The translations under genes and the position numbers were made by a program. Under the pieces are notes generated by a model, which worked only from the letters and a program-made list of their open reading frames with translations, was not told the origin of the DNA and searched no databases. DNA of 64,000 bases from an uncultured Flavobacteriaceae bacterium (GTDB taxonomy: Bacteria > Bacteroidota > Bacteroidia > Flavobacteriales > Flavobacteriaceae), in contig CANKYF010000009.1 of the NCBI GenBank assembly GCA_947487895.1, positions 1-64,000 of the forward strand, written 5' to 3'. Below, one piece after another: positions 1 to 8,122 of the stretch. Position 1 is the stretch's first letter, and every line of letters begins with the position of its first letter.

Positions 1-128
1 GACTTGTCTTTCCAATCTTTAAATTCACTTAGATAGTCTCTATATTGTCTACTGAGTTTTTTGCCATTAACACCATAAAAGCTGCCAATGGTATGGCAAT
101 CATTGGGCTTAGTATTTATTAAGTACTT
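1..128 (-). CDS. ISAon1-type transposase, second ORF (partial, runs off the window start)
   Basis: On the minus strand a second open frame begins after an in-frame stop and is open from about 128 down to base 1. It reads INTKPNDCHTIGSFYGVNGK and continues LSRQYRDYLSEFKDWKDK. The NDCHTIGxFYGVxGKxLxRQYRDYLS block is what I know as the beginning of the DDE transposase part of ISAon1-family elements. It lies in the +1 frame relative to the upstream ORF and overlaps it by about 20 bases. The catalytic residues lie outside the window, so activity cannot be judged. Confidence 0.7.
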
Positions 129-462
129 TTAAAAAAGCAGCGAACTCAACCGTCATACGAGTTCCCTGTGCTACCAAATCCCAATTTCTTTGTACAACTT
201 GCTTGGTGTTCTTATCTAACCAACGACGACGTTTAATATGAAGATAAACAGTTTTGCCTCTTAATGGAAAGTCTTGAATTGTAATTTCTTTGTGGAAGCC
301 ATGGGCTATTAACTTTCTGTCAGGGACTTCTCCGGGGAGATCTTTTTTCTCTTCAAAGAACAAATGTAAAGTCTTTTGTTCTGTACTATGCTTGGTAATG
401 GTAAAATGTGTAACCAATAATTCTGGTAATATAAACTTTAGTAAATCAATGTATGAATCCAA
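109..462 (-). CDS. ISAon1 family transposase N-terminal region protein
   Basis: A 117-residue basic protein starting MDSYIDLLKFILPELLV and ending FAAFLKVLNKY. The blocks GKTVYLHIKRRRW and QVVQRNWDLVAQGTRMT match the short first protein of ISAon1-type insertion sequences, whose transposase is split over two frames. It acts in DNA recognition during transposition, by family. The stop is followed within a few bases by the second ORF in another frame. The length is normal for this ORF and no internal stop is present, so this half looks intact. The start is the first ATG after the inverted-repeat junction at 511-545. Confidence 0.75.
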   Translation of the reverse strand: MDSYIDLLKFILPELLVTHFTITKHSTEQKTLHLFFEEKKDLPGEVPDRKLIAHGFHKEITIQDFPLRGKTVYLHIKRRRWLDKNTKQVVQRNWDLVAQGTRMTVEFAAFLKVLNKY

Positions 463-510
463 TAGATAATCTTTTTAAGCAAAGATCTTATTCTTTTCTC
501 AATTCACACA

Positions 511-545
511 CAACTTTTGAGATTGATCCCCAATCCCAAAAGTTG
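511..545. repeat. Back-to-back IS terminal inverted repeats (IS junction)
   Basis: Arms 511-525 (CAACTTTTGAGATTG) and 531-545 (CAATCCCAAAAGTTG) form a 15-bp inverted repeat with one mismatch and a 5-base spacer. The left arm lies upstream of the transposase ORF starting at 462. The right arm lies 3 bases past the stop of the transposase relic at 549-680. This places the left end of one element directly against the right end of another. A simple hairpin terminator is the alternative, but there is no T-run. Confidence 0.55.
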
Positions 546-548
546 GGT

Positions 549-680
549 TTAAGCAAAAATTCTAGTTAATCTAAAGAGGAAGAATTCTGCATTTTTTACA
601 CCTCTTAACTGTGCTCTAAAACTAGATTGTTCTACGTCTTTGTGGCAATGAGCGAGTTTTGTGTAAGTAATTTGTGTCAT
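549..680 (-). pseudogene. ISAon1-type transposase C-terminal relic
   Basis: An open minus-strand frame of about 43 codons reads ...TKLAHCHKDVEQSS, then FRAQLRGVKNAEFFLFRL and TRIFA-stop. The final block is the usual end of ISAon1-type transposases. The preceding LA-x(4)-DVE piece belongs well upstream in the intact protein, so a large internal deletion is inferred. It is therefore a dead remnant and not a small gene, although it begins with an ATG. It lies just before the promoter region of the regulator at 803; the bases 681-802 show no other coding sequence. Confidence 0.6.
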
Positions 681-802
681 TATATCAAAAAGGTCACAAT
701 TCCAGATTTTGTTTGTAACGATTTATGTTACAATAGTTATAATCATAATGTTTTGATTGTCATATTATTGCTTATATTTAAAATAGGCAATCGATTCGCA
801 AT

Positions 803-3736
803 ATGAAATATTTAGTAATATTCTTTTTTTTCTGTTATTGTAATTCTTCAAATACTCAAGAAAATATTACTATTAAATCTTATTCAAAAAAATTTGATTA
901 CCATATTGAAAGATATCAGGATAGTGCGAAAATTATTTTGAATAAGATAGAAAATATGGAACCTACAGATATATCTGTTATTTTTTATAAAAATTATTTA
1001 AAAGGAATATACTTACTGAAAAAAGAAGAAAATTTAAAGGCGCTTAATCATTTCAATTATTTAGACTCGCTTCTGTCAAAAGAAAAAAACACGCTATTCT
1101 ACTTGAAAAATAAGATAAAAATTGGTGTTGCTTATAAAAAAAACAAAGAAGCTACTATAAATCTTAAATCTTATTTTAAAAAGCTTCTTCTGTTAGCAGA
1201 CTCAATAAAAGACACTAAGAGTAACATAAAAATAAAATTAAATCTCGCCAAAATTTACAGTAAAGATAGTTTATTTAAAGCCCAAGAAACATACTACTCT
1301 TTAATAGAGAATATAGAAGGAAAGAAAGAGTTTGAAAAAGAACTAGCGCATATTTATGCTAGTTTTGGTGATTTTTATAACAGTTCAAGAAATTTTGATC
1401 CCAACAATAAATTATCTAATGCGAAAAGGTATTATTCAAAAGCAATTAATCTGGCTAAAAAAAATGGATTACTAACCCTGTATTATAATACTAAATTAAC
1501 TCTTAATCCTATTATACCAAGTAGAGAAGAATATAAAAAAAACACAAATTATTATATAGATCTCAATGGAAAACTTGCAAATGAAGCTTATAATTATTTT
1601 AAAGAGGCAAATGATTTTTTGGGTCAAGTTAATTCTCTTTTTGCATTAGGAAATAATAAAAGATGGTTAGGAGATGTTAAGGGAGCAATAGTCTTATGGA
1701 AAAAAGCTTATCATTTAAGCGCTGATAAAAATTACGAATTAGGACAACAAAAAATGTCCAAATTCATAATTGCTTTTTCATTAAGACTTAAAGATTTTGA
1801 TACAGCAGAACAATATGCTTTTTTGATGTACAATAAATCAAAAAACTCTAAGAATTTTAAAGCAAGAAGAGATGCTGAATTAAATCTAACAGATTTATAT
1901 ATAGCAAAAAAAGATTATCAAAAAGCACTTAAGCATAGTGGATTATATTGGACTTTAAAAGATTCTATTGCAAATAGAGAAGACTTAAGGAGACTAAACG
2001 AATTAGAGACAAAATATCAAACCACTAAGAAAGAACAAGAAATAGCTTTATTAAAATCTCAAAACGAAACTATAGAGCAGCAAAAAAAAAATCAACGAAA
2101 CTTACTATTGAGTGCTACAACTATAGCAACTATTGTTGGATTCTTTTTATATTTTCTTTATCGAAATCGGCAAAAAACAAATACTAAACTTAAAGAATTA
2201 GATAAAGTTAAATCAAACTTCTTTGCTAATATTTCACATGAGTTTCGCACGCCTTTAACTTTAATTTCCAATCCTATTGAAATCACATTAGAGGATTACA
2301 CAATAACTGATCAAAAACGACAACAATTTGAAACAGCTAAACGCAATTGCAATCGTTTATTGTCACTTGTTAATCAATTATTAGATCTGTCTAGAATAGA
2401 TGCTGGGAAATTAAAATTACATATTCAAAAATCTAATGTTACTAATTTTATAGCTGCTTTAAGTGAATCTTTTTCATTTCTTGCAAAACAAAAAAATATA
2501 AATTATAGTCTAATAATAAATAAACATACTGAAGATGTTTATTTTGACAAGGATGCAATAGAAAAAATAGTAGTTAATCTTTTATCTAACGCTATAAAAT
2601 ATACTCCAGAAAACGGAAGTGTGTCATGCAATGTTTTTATTGAAAAAAACACATTTAACCTTAAAGTTAAAAACTCTGGCGAAGGTTTATCTGAAGTCGA
2701 ATTAAAACATGTTTTTCAACGCTTCTACCAAAGCAATGAACAAAATCAAGGCGCAGGAATTGGATTAGCTTTAGTTAAGGAATTAGTAGATTTACATAAA
2801 GGAAAAATATATGTAGAAAGTGAGCTAAATAAAGTCACCACATTTACAGTAATGTTACCTGTTGACAAACAAAGTTTTAAAAAACAAGAATTTTTAACGT
2901 CTAAAAAGCCTATTACTATTCTTAGCCAAAATATAGAAGAGAAGGATTTGCATGAAGATGAAGAATTTATAGACACAGAACACCCCATTTTATTAATTGT
3001 AGAAGATAATGATGATGTAAGAACCTTGCTAAAACAGATATTTAAACCCACTTATAATATTATTGTAGCTTCAAATGGAGAAAAAGGTATTGAACTTGCG
3101 CTTGAGCATATCCCAGATTTAATTATATCTGATATTATGATGCCCGTTAAAGACGGCATTGAGCTTACCAAACAGTTAAAAAACGATGAACGCACATCCC
3201 ATATCCCTATTATTCTATTAACTGCCAAAGCTGGTGACGAAAACAAACTAGCAGGCTTAAAAGTCGGCGCAGACGATTATATCACAAAACCATTTAATTC
3301 AAAATTATTAATCACTAAAGCTGAAAAATTAATAGAAAACAGACGTTTACTTCAAAAACGTTACAGCCAAGAATTAGTATTGTTCCCTAAAGATTTATCT
3401 GTTACCAATATAGACGAACAGTTTTTAGAAAAAATACAAACTATTTTAGATGAAAACCTATTAGAATCTTCATTTAGTATCGCAAAATTTAGTGAAGCGG
3501 CAGGAATGAGCCGCATGCAATTGCATCGTAAATTAAAAGCCTTAACAGGACTTACTGCAACTGAGTTTATTCGTTCTCAACGTTTAAAGTTAGCTGCCAA
3601 GCTATTGCAAAGCTCAGATATTAATATTTCGCAAGTTGGGTACTCCGTTGGTTTTAATGACCATTCTTACTTTGCTAAATGTTTTAAAGACACTTATAAG
3701 TGTACTCCTACCGAATACGCAAAACGTAAATCCTAA
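803..3736 (+). CDS. Hybrid sensor histidine kinase / response regulator / AraC transcription factor with TPR sensor
   Basis: A 977-residue one-protein two-component system. Residues 1-15 are a leader with Cys (possibly a lipoprotein or simple signal). Residues 40-400 are TPR-like helices, followed by a coiled coil and one membrane helix at about 434-455. The HisKA motif has His479 in SHEFRTP, the N-box lies near 591-600 (VNLLSNAIKY) and the G-box at AGIGLAL. The receiver has Asp777 (LIISDIMMP) and Lys829, and an AraC helix-turn-helix lies at about 870-977. Unlike the regulator at 22538 it has no beta-propeller, so its signal is probably protein or peptide stress and not a glycan. It sits just upstream of the lipoprotein run 3851-10704, its likely target. 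Confidence 0.9.
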   Translation: MKYLVIFFFFCYCNSSNTQENITIKSYSKKFDYHIERYQDSAKIILNKIENMEPTDISVIFYKNYLKGIYLLKKEENLKALNHFNYLDSLLSKEKNTLFYLKNKIKIGVAYKKNKEATINLKSYFKKLLLLADSIKDTKSNIKIKLNLAKIYSKDSLFKAQETYYSLIENIEGKKEFEKELAHIYASFGDFYNSSRNFDPNNKLSNAKRYYSKAINLAKKNGLLTLYYNTKLTLNPIIPSREEYKKNTNYYIDLNGKLANEAYNYFKEANDFLGQVNSLFALGNNKRWLGDVKGAIVLWKKAYHLSADKNYELGQQKMSKFIIAFSLRLKDFDTAEQYAFLMYNKSKNSKNFKARRDAELNLTDLYIAKKDYQKALKHSGLYWTLKDSIANREDLRRLNELETKYQTTKKEQEIALLKSQNETIEQQKKNQRNLLLSATTIATIVGFFLYFLYRNRQKTNTKLKELDKVKSNFFANISHEFRTPLTLISNPIEITLEDYTITDQKRQQFETAKRNCNRLLSLVNQLLDLSRIDAGKLKLHIQKSNVTNFIAALSESFSFLAKQKNINYSLIINKHTEDVYFDKDAIEKIVVNLLSNAIKYTPENGSVSCNVFIEKNTFNLKVKNSGEGLSEVELKHVFQRFYQSNEQNQGAGIGLALVKELVDLHKGKIYVESELNKVTTFTVMLPVDKQSFKKQEFLTSKKPITILSQNIEEKDLHEDEEFIDTEHPILLIVEDNDDVRTLLKQIFKPTYNIIVASNGEKGIELALEHIPDLIISDIMMPVKDGIELTKQLKNDERTSHIPIILLTAKAGDENKLAGLKVGADDYITKPFNSKLLITKAEKLIENRRLLQKRYSQELVLFPKDLSVTNIDEQFLEKIQTILDENLLESSFSIAKFSEAAGMSRMQLHRKLKALTGLTATEFIRSQRLKLAAKLLQSSDINISQVGYSVGFNDHSYFAKCFKDTYKCTPTEYAKRKS

Positions 3737-3836
3737 AGTAGCTAAAAAAACAGCTCAAACCACTTACTATTATTGCTTTGTTACAAAAGTTATAGCTATT
3801 GTTACATATTTCACAGCACACTTATAACCTTCATTT

Positions 3837-3844
3837 TAAATTTG
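3837..3844 (+). promoter_or_regulatory. Bacteroidota -7 promoter box TAAATTTG
   Basis: A perfect TAnnTTTG box lies six bases before the ATG at 3851. No clear TTTG -33 element is seen about 20 bases upstream, which suggests dependence on an activator. Transcription from this box would start at or within a few bases of the ATG, giving a nearly leaderless mRNA for the run of genes 3851-10704. Confidence 0.5.
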
Positions 3845-3850
3845 TGTAGC

Positions 3851-4000
3851 ATGAAAAAAAAGTTATCGTACAAAGGTGATATAGACCGATTTCCCAGTAA
3901 ATCAATTCGTATTAATGTTAATCATCTTGGTAAAGGAAAGTATGTTTTAAAAATTATTTATAAAAATAGGGTCATTAAGAAAACTTCATTCAAAAAATAA
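3851..4000 (+). CDS. Small basic conserved-type protein (49 aa), function unknown
   Basis: The frame reads MKKKLSYKGDIDRFPSKSIR and ends YKNRVIKKTSFKK, 49 residues rich in Lys, with no signal peptide or membrane segment. An upstream in-frame ATG at 3773 would lengthen it, but the promoter box at 3837 and the typical MKKK start favour 3851. It is followed after 10 bases by the lipoprotein at 4011, so it is probably the first gene of that operon. I do not recognise a function; nucleic-acid binding is possible from the charge only. Confidence 0.55.
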   Translation: MKKKLSYKGDIDRFPSKSIRINVNHLGKGKYVLKIIYKNRVIKKTSFKK

Positions 4001-4010
4001 TCTCAAGGCT

Positions 4011-4994
4011 ATGAAAACAATAAAAACAAACCTAATTATTATTACTTTAATAATGGCTTTTACATCATGCTCTGGTGATGATACTACTAAAAATACACCA
4101 ACAGGACTCACTTTAACCATAAATCTAGAAACAGCTCAAGATCAAATTGGAGATTTTGCGTGTAATGCTATGACATTATTTAATAATAACGTATGGTCAA
4201 TTGGAGGAGCAAGATCCTCCACAAGCAATTTTAATAATGAAGTCTGGAATAGTATAAATGGTAACGCCTGGGCTTCTGTTAGCAATAATATAGAAAATGA
4301 ACGCTGTGGTCACACCTTGACAACCTTTAACGATAAAATTTGGCTTATTGGTGGTGAGGATAACAATGGTAATTGGCTTGCTGATATTTGGTCTTCTTCA
4401 GATGGCTCAACATGGACTAATAATTTTGAAACAGCACCATTTGGTAACGTCGCTTATCACAATACCATAATATTTAATAATAAACTATACGTAATAGCTG
4501 CTAACGCTAATACAGGAAATATGAAAGTCTGGTCTACTGTAGATGGAGAAAACTGGACGGAAGATACTAGTAATGCTTTTTCTGCTAGGATAAGTCAAAA
4601 AACAGTAGTATTTAATAACGCCATGTACGTTATTGGTGGTGAAGGAGGTTTATCAAATACAAGACTTAACGAAATATGGACAAGTACTGACGGTGTTAAT
4701 TGGAGTATAATTTCAAATAACACTTCCGTTTTTCCCGAAATAAATTGGCATACAGCTACAGTTTACAATAATAAAGTTTGGATTATTGGTGGACGCACTA
4801 ATACCTCTGTGTATACTAATGATATCTACTATTCTGAAAACCTTCAAGACTGGACAAAATATTCTGAGCTAAATCCTATAGACCCAATAGCACAACATGC
4901 AACTTTATTATATGATAATGCACTTTGGGTATTTGGCGGATCTATTGGTTTTGAAGAAACAACAGGAAAAATATGGCGCATTACTGAAAATTAA
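4011..4994 (+). CDS. Kelch-like beta-propeller lipoprotein
   Basis: 327 residues. The leader ends FTSC|SGDD, an SPII lipobox with Cys20. The rest is five to six repeats of about 45-50 residues with the pattern (V/I)WxIGG... W(S/T)S.DG..W, for example WLIGGEDNNGNWLADIWSS and MYVIGGEGG. This is the Kelch/galactose-oxidase-type blade pattern, so a secreted beta-propeller anchored to a membrane is expected, probably for binding. No catalytic residues were recognised. It lies within a dense plus-strand gene run. Confidence 0.75.
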   Translation: MKTIKTNLIIITLIMAFTSCSGDDTTKNTPTGLTLTINLETAQDQIGDFACNAMTLFNNNVWSIGGARSSTSNFNNEVWNSINGNAWASVSNNIENERCGHTLTTFNDKIWLIGGEDNNGNWLADIWSSSDGSTWTNNFETAPFGNVAYHNTIIFNNKLYVIAANANTGNMKVWSTVDGENWTEDTSNAFSARISQKTVVFNNAMYVIGGEGGLSNTRLNEIWTSTDGVNWSIISNNTSVFPEINWHTATVYNNKVWIIGGRTNTSVYTNDIYYSENLQDWTKYSELNPIDPIAQHATLLYDNALWVFGGSIGFEETTGKIWRITEN

Positions 4995-5047
4995 TTTCTC
5001 TCTTAATAATAGATTATCAAATAGTAAAATATTCAAAAAAATTAATT

Positions 5048-5971
5048 ATGAAAACAATGGATATAAAATATAAAAGTCATAAAACACTAATGCTTCTTTT
5101 GCTAACAAGTATCATATTATTTAATTGTAGTAATGATGATACTACAACCAATGAGTCGCAACAACTCAACTTTAGAGTAGCTAGTTTTACAACTAGTCTT
5201 AGCACGTATGGGATCACTTATAATCAAAATAATCTCATAGAATCTATAGAATTTCCTACTATTGATGGAATAAGAACAGACCAAGTAACCTATGACTCTA
5301 ATGATAAAATAACAGCAATTGGTACAATAAATTACACCTATAATGATACAAATGAAATTATCTCAATAACTTCAGAGAATACTAATGCTTCTTTAGACTA
5401 TAATGAGCAGGGAGAAATCGTGAGTATTAATACCACACGAGTTAATGATGATAGCTCCATAAGTGAGTCTCTTGCAAGTTTTGTATATAATAGTGACGGA
5501 ATGGTTGATTATACTATAGAGAGTAATAGTGATAACCCAACATTAACTTACAGAACTCGCTTTACGTATGACGCAAATTTAAATATCGCTCAAATATTTC
5601 AAGAAGAAACTACAGACGGCGTAAACTTTAACCTAACCAGAACGCAAACTTACACGCACGATAATAAAAAAGCACCATACTACGAGATAAATAACATCTT
5701 AAATGACAACTCCAAAACTTCAGTGTTTAATTTCTGGAATTTCTATAATCTTAAAGTTACACGAAGAAGTTTTCAACCTGTTTGGCATTATTCTCCAAAT
5801 AATTTTTTAACCATTAATAAAGTAACTATTAGTACCGGAGCAACTACATTGTTTGATTTTGAAAACAGTTATAACAATGAAGATTACCTAACATTAATGG
5901 ATAGGACAGTAACATCTCCAACAGGAGTTGAAAGCTTTGCAATTTTTGGCTTCAACTACGAAACTTATTAA
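5048..5971 (+). CDS. YD/RHS-like repeat lipoprotein
   Basis: 307 residues. The leader ends IILFNC|SNDD, an SPII site near residue 27. The body has short repeats such as VTYDSNDKITAIG, INYTYNDTNEI and LDYNEQGEIVSI, the Y.Y(D/N)..(G/N).(I/L)..I pattern seen in YD/RHS-like and DUF4595-like surface proteins. It is a paralogue of the protein at 6081: same length class, same repeat pattern and a matching C-terminal THDNKK/YDNKK block. A second ATG at codon 4 is possible. Surface or periplasmic role; substrate unknown. Confidence 0.65.
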   Translation: MKTMDIKYKSHKTLMLLLLTSIILFNCSNDDTTTNESQQLNFRVASFTTSLSTYGITYNQNNLIESIEFPTIDGIRTDQVTYDSNDKITAIGTINYTYNDTNEIISITSENTNASLDYNEQGEIVSINTTRVNDDSSISESLASFVYNSDGMVDYTIESNSDNPTLTYRTRFTYDANLNIAQIFQEETTDGVNFNLTRTQTYTHDNKKAPYYEINNILNDNSKTSVFNFWNFYNLKVTRRSFQPVWHYSPNNFLTINKVTISTGATTLFDFENSYNNEDYLTLMDRTVTSPTGVESFAIFGFNYETY

Positions 5972-5988
5972 ATAACTACAACTTAAAC

Positions 5989-6084
5989 ATGAAAAATTTA
6001 ATCTACAAATTCTCAAGCGTAATACTTTGTATAACTATTCAAAGTTGCGAAACAGATCATAAACCTTTAATAAGTACGCTATGA
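5989..6084 (+). CDS. Mini lipoprotein-leader ORF (31 aa), translationally coupled
   Basis: A short frame reads MKNLIYKFSSVILCITIQSC followed by ETDHKPLISTL and stops. The first 20 residues form a full SPII leader with lipobox IQSC, so it could make an 11-residue lipopeptide. Its stop overlaps the next start as ATGA at 6081-6084, a typical coupling arrangement. It could be a remnant of a lost lipoprotein gene or a real small lipoprotein. Confidence 0.4.
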   Translation: MKNLIYKFSSVILCITIQSCETDHKPLISTL

Positions 6085-6953
6085 AAACACATTTTAAAAT
6101 TTTAATTCTACTATTAACTGTTGCTCTATTTAGTTGTAGTAAAAGTGATAATGGAAATAGTATAGCAAATAAAAACATCCGATTAAAAACCTATGGAGTT
6201 GACGCTGAAGAGTATAACTTCAGTTATAATTCTAATAATCAATTAACCGGTTTTAACAACAACATTAGCATTATTTACAATACAGAAAATAAGATAATTC
6301 AAATTGGTAATTATATCTACACTTATAATACACTAGGAAGGCTTTCAGAAATTGATAACGGAGATGAACATGCAGATTTAGTTTATAATACCCAAGGTTT
6401 ATTAGCTAGGCTAGATTTTAGATTTATTAATCCTAGTGATTTATTAACGGAAAGAGTTACCAGAACTTTTGTCTACGATTCTAGTAGTAAGCTTATTGAA
6501 ATCGAAGAAAAAAGAAATTCAGATTCTTTTAAAACTAGAGAACTATTTACTTATGACAGTAATGATAATATTGTTCAAGTAAAAAAACAGAGATCTACAG
6601 ATTTAATTAATTATGAAGATAGAGAGGTTATTGCATATACTTATGATAACAAAAAAAATCCCAATAAGCTAACACTAGAAAAAATGGGAGTAAGTGACAA
6701 TATTACACTCTACATATTGATTCCTTATCATTCTATTGAATTTAGTAACTACGCATTTTTTAGAGCATTATTTTTTAGCAATAATAATATACTAACTGAG
6801 TCTAGAACTTCTTCAGCAGGCAATGGTTCTAGTCAATTTAACTATACATACAATACTGATAATTATCCCATTGCTGGAGAACGTATTAGAACATTTTTCT
6901 CTGGCGAAACTATCACAACATATTACACTTGGGTTTACGATAATATAAATTAG
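6081..6953 (+). CDS. YD/RHS-like repeat lipoprotein, paralogue of 5048
   Basis: 290 residues with leader MKTHFKILILLLTVALFSC, lipobox Cys19. Repeats such as YNSNNQLTGF, YTYNTLGRLSEI and FTYDSNDNIVQV follow the YD-like pattern. The YTYDNKKNP block matches YTHDNKKAP of the protein at 5048. The start codon overlaps the stop of the 31-codon ORF, suggesting coupled translation. Predicted anchored in a membrane and facing the periplasm or surface. Specific function unknown. Confidence 0.65.
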   Translation: MKTHFKILILLLTVALFSCSKSDNGNSIANKNIRLKTYGVDAEEYNFSYNSNNQLTGFNNNISIIYNTENKIIQIGNYIYTYNTLGRLSEIDNGDEHADLVYNTQGLLARLDFRFINPSDLLTERVTRTFVYDSSSKLIEIEEKRNSDSFKTRELFTYDSNDNIVQVKKQRSTDLINYEDREVIAYTYDNKKNPNKLTLEKMGVSDNITLYILIPYHSIEFSNYAFFRALFFSNNNILTESRTSSAGNGSSQFNYTYNTDNYPIAGERIRTFFSGETITTYYTWVYDNIN

Positions 6954-6964
6954 AAATACACATC

Positions 6965-7333
6965 ATGAAAACACTATTCAAAATAACACAAACATTAAGC
7001 ATTGCATTGATAATATGCTTTTCTTCTAATGCAGAGGCGCAAACTAAAAGCACAAAAAAAGACACTGTTAAAGCAAAAAAGAAAGATAATCTTTTAGACA
7101 TGCAAGCTAATGTATTAACAGACATTTTTGGTTCTAACTTAGATGGCAAACGTGATGGCAAAAAACTTAACTACTTACAGCTTTTAGAAAAATCTGGGTT
7201 AACAGACGCTCAAAAAAAAGAGTATCGAAATTGGTATTATCTACAATCTAAAAACCTAACTCAAAAGCAAAAAGATTCGTTAGGTAACGCCATGCGAAAA
7301 AAAATTTTAGAAACAAAAAAAACAAATAATTAA
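6965..7333 (+). CDS. Secreted hypothetical protein, Lys-rich (122 aa)
   Basis: Signal peptide at 1-25 ending SNAEA|QTKS, then a Lys/Thr-rich linker and a helical charged region (TDAQKKEYRNWYYL, LTQKQKDSLGNAM). No known domain recognised. It begins 11 bases after the previous stop and is followed after 17 bases by the next gene, so it is co-transcribed. Probably periplasmic. Confidence 0.6.
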   Translation: MKTLFKITQTLSIALIICFSSNAEAQTKSTKKDTVKAKKKDNLLDMQANVLTDIFGSNLDGKRDGKKLNYLQLLEKSGLTDAQKKEYRNWYYLQSKNLTQKQKDSLGNAMRKKILETKKTNN

Positions 7334-7350
7334 TTCTTAAAAAAAAACAC

Positions 7351-8079
7351 ATGAGAGCATTAAAACTCAAAACACTAATTATTGCAATATTATTAATTAC
7401 AAATACTTACGCACACAAAAATTATAATCCATTAAACAAAACTGAGATTAAAAAAGATACGCTTCTAAGGGTAACAAAGAAATTAATTAATACGGCCAGT
7501 ACATTTAGTTTTTCTCATAAATATGTTATGCAAATTAAAAAAGGGAATCGCACCACAGACATGCTATATTATTTAGCCCCATCTGGCAATTATTTTGCTA
7601 CAGGTGTAAGTGGAAACAATCAAAACAAAAGCACTATTAGTGTAATGGATTTGAGTAATAAAACCATCCATACACTTATGACTAATAATGGTGACAAGAC
7701 ACGTATATCTATGCGGTTAAATTTGGACAAAGCTTCAAATTACATAATAGACCAAACTAATGTAGAAGTTACACCAACCGGAACTACTAAAACAATATTA
7801 GGCTATGTATGTGATGGTTACAAAGTAGAAGGAGATAACATAAAAGGTACTGTTTGGGTAACTCAAAATGCAGGTATTTCATTTTCTAAACATTTATACA
7901 AAACAGATTCTACAAACAATCAAAATGCAACTTTTTTAAAATTAACCACAGGCTTAACTCTAGAGATGGACATGATAGACACTTCACGCAGAAGACCAAA
8001 GTCTATACTTATGAAATGTATAAGCCTAGAAAAGAAAAATATAACTATAAATACAAACGATTATAAAAAACTGATATAA
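7351..8079 (+). CDS. DUF4412-like secreted protein
   Basis: 242 residues with a signal peptide ending TNTYA|HKN. The body (FSHKYVMQIKKGNRTTDMLY ... then SVMDLSNKTIHTLM ... ILGYVCDGYKVEG ... GTVWVT) follows the layout of DUF4412 proteins: a beta-rich reporter of a protein status with a conserved 'G..C..Y.v....tvWvt' core. Function of that family is unknown. It sits directly before the OmpA-like gene, a pairing suggesting an envelope role. Confidence 0.55.
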   Translation: MRALKLKTLIIAILLITNTYAHKNYNPLNKTEIKKDTLLRVTKKLINTASTFSFSHKYVMQIKKGNRTTDMLYYLAPSGNYFATGVSGNNQNKSTISVMDLSNKTIHTLMTNNGDKTRISMRLNLDKASNYIIDQTNVEVTPTGTTKTILGYVCDGYKVEGDNIKGTVWVTQNAGISFSKHLYKTDSTNNQNATFLKLTTGLTLEMDMIDTSRRRPKSILMKCISLEKKNITINTNDYKKLI

Positions 8080-8122
8080 TAATTCAATGTAAGTATAAAA
8101 CATTATTTAATTAAACAATAAA

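Noticed and set aside
3773-4000. Longer 75-residue version of the small protein starting at 3773
   Set aside because: A perfect promoter box lies inside the added part and the internal MKKK start at 3851 is more typical.
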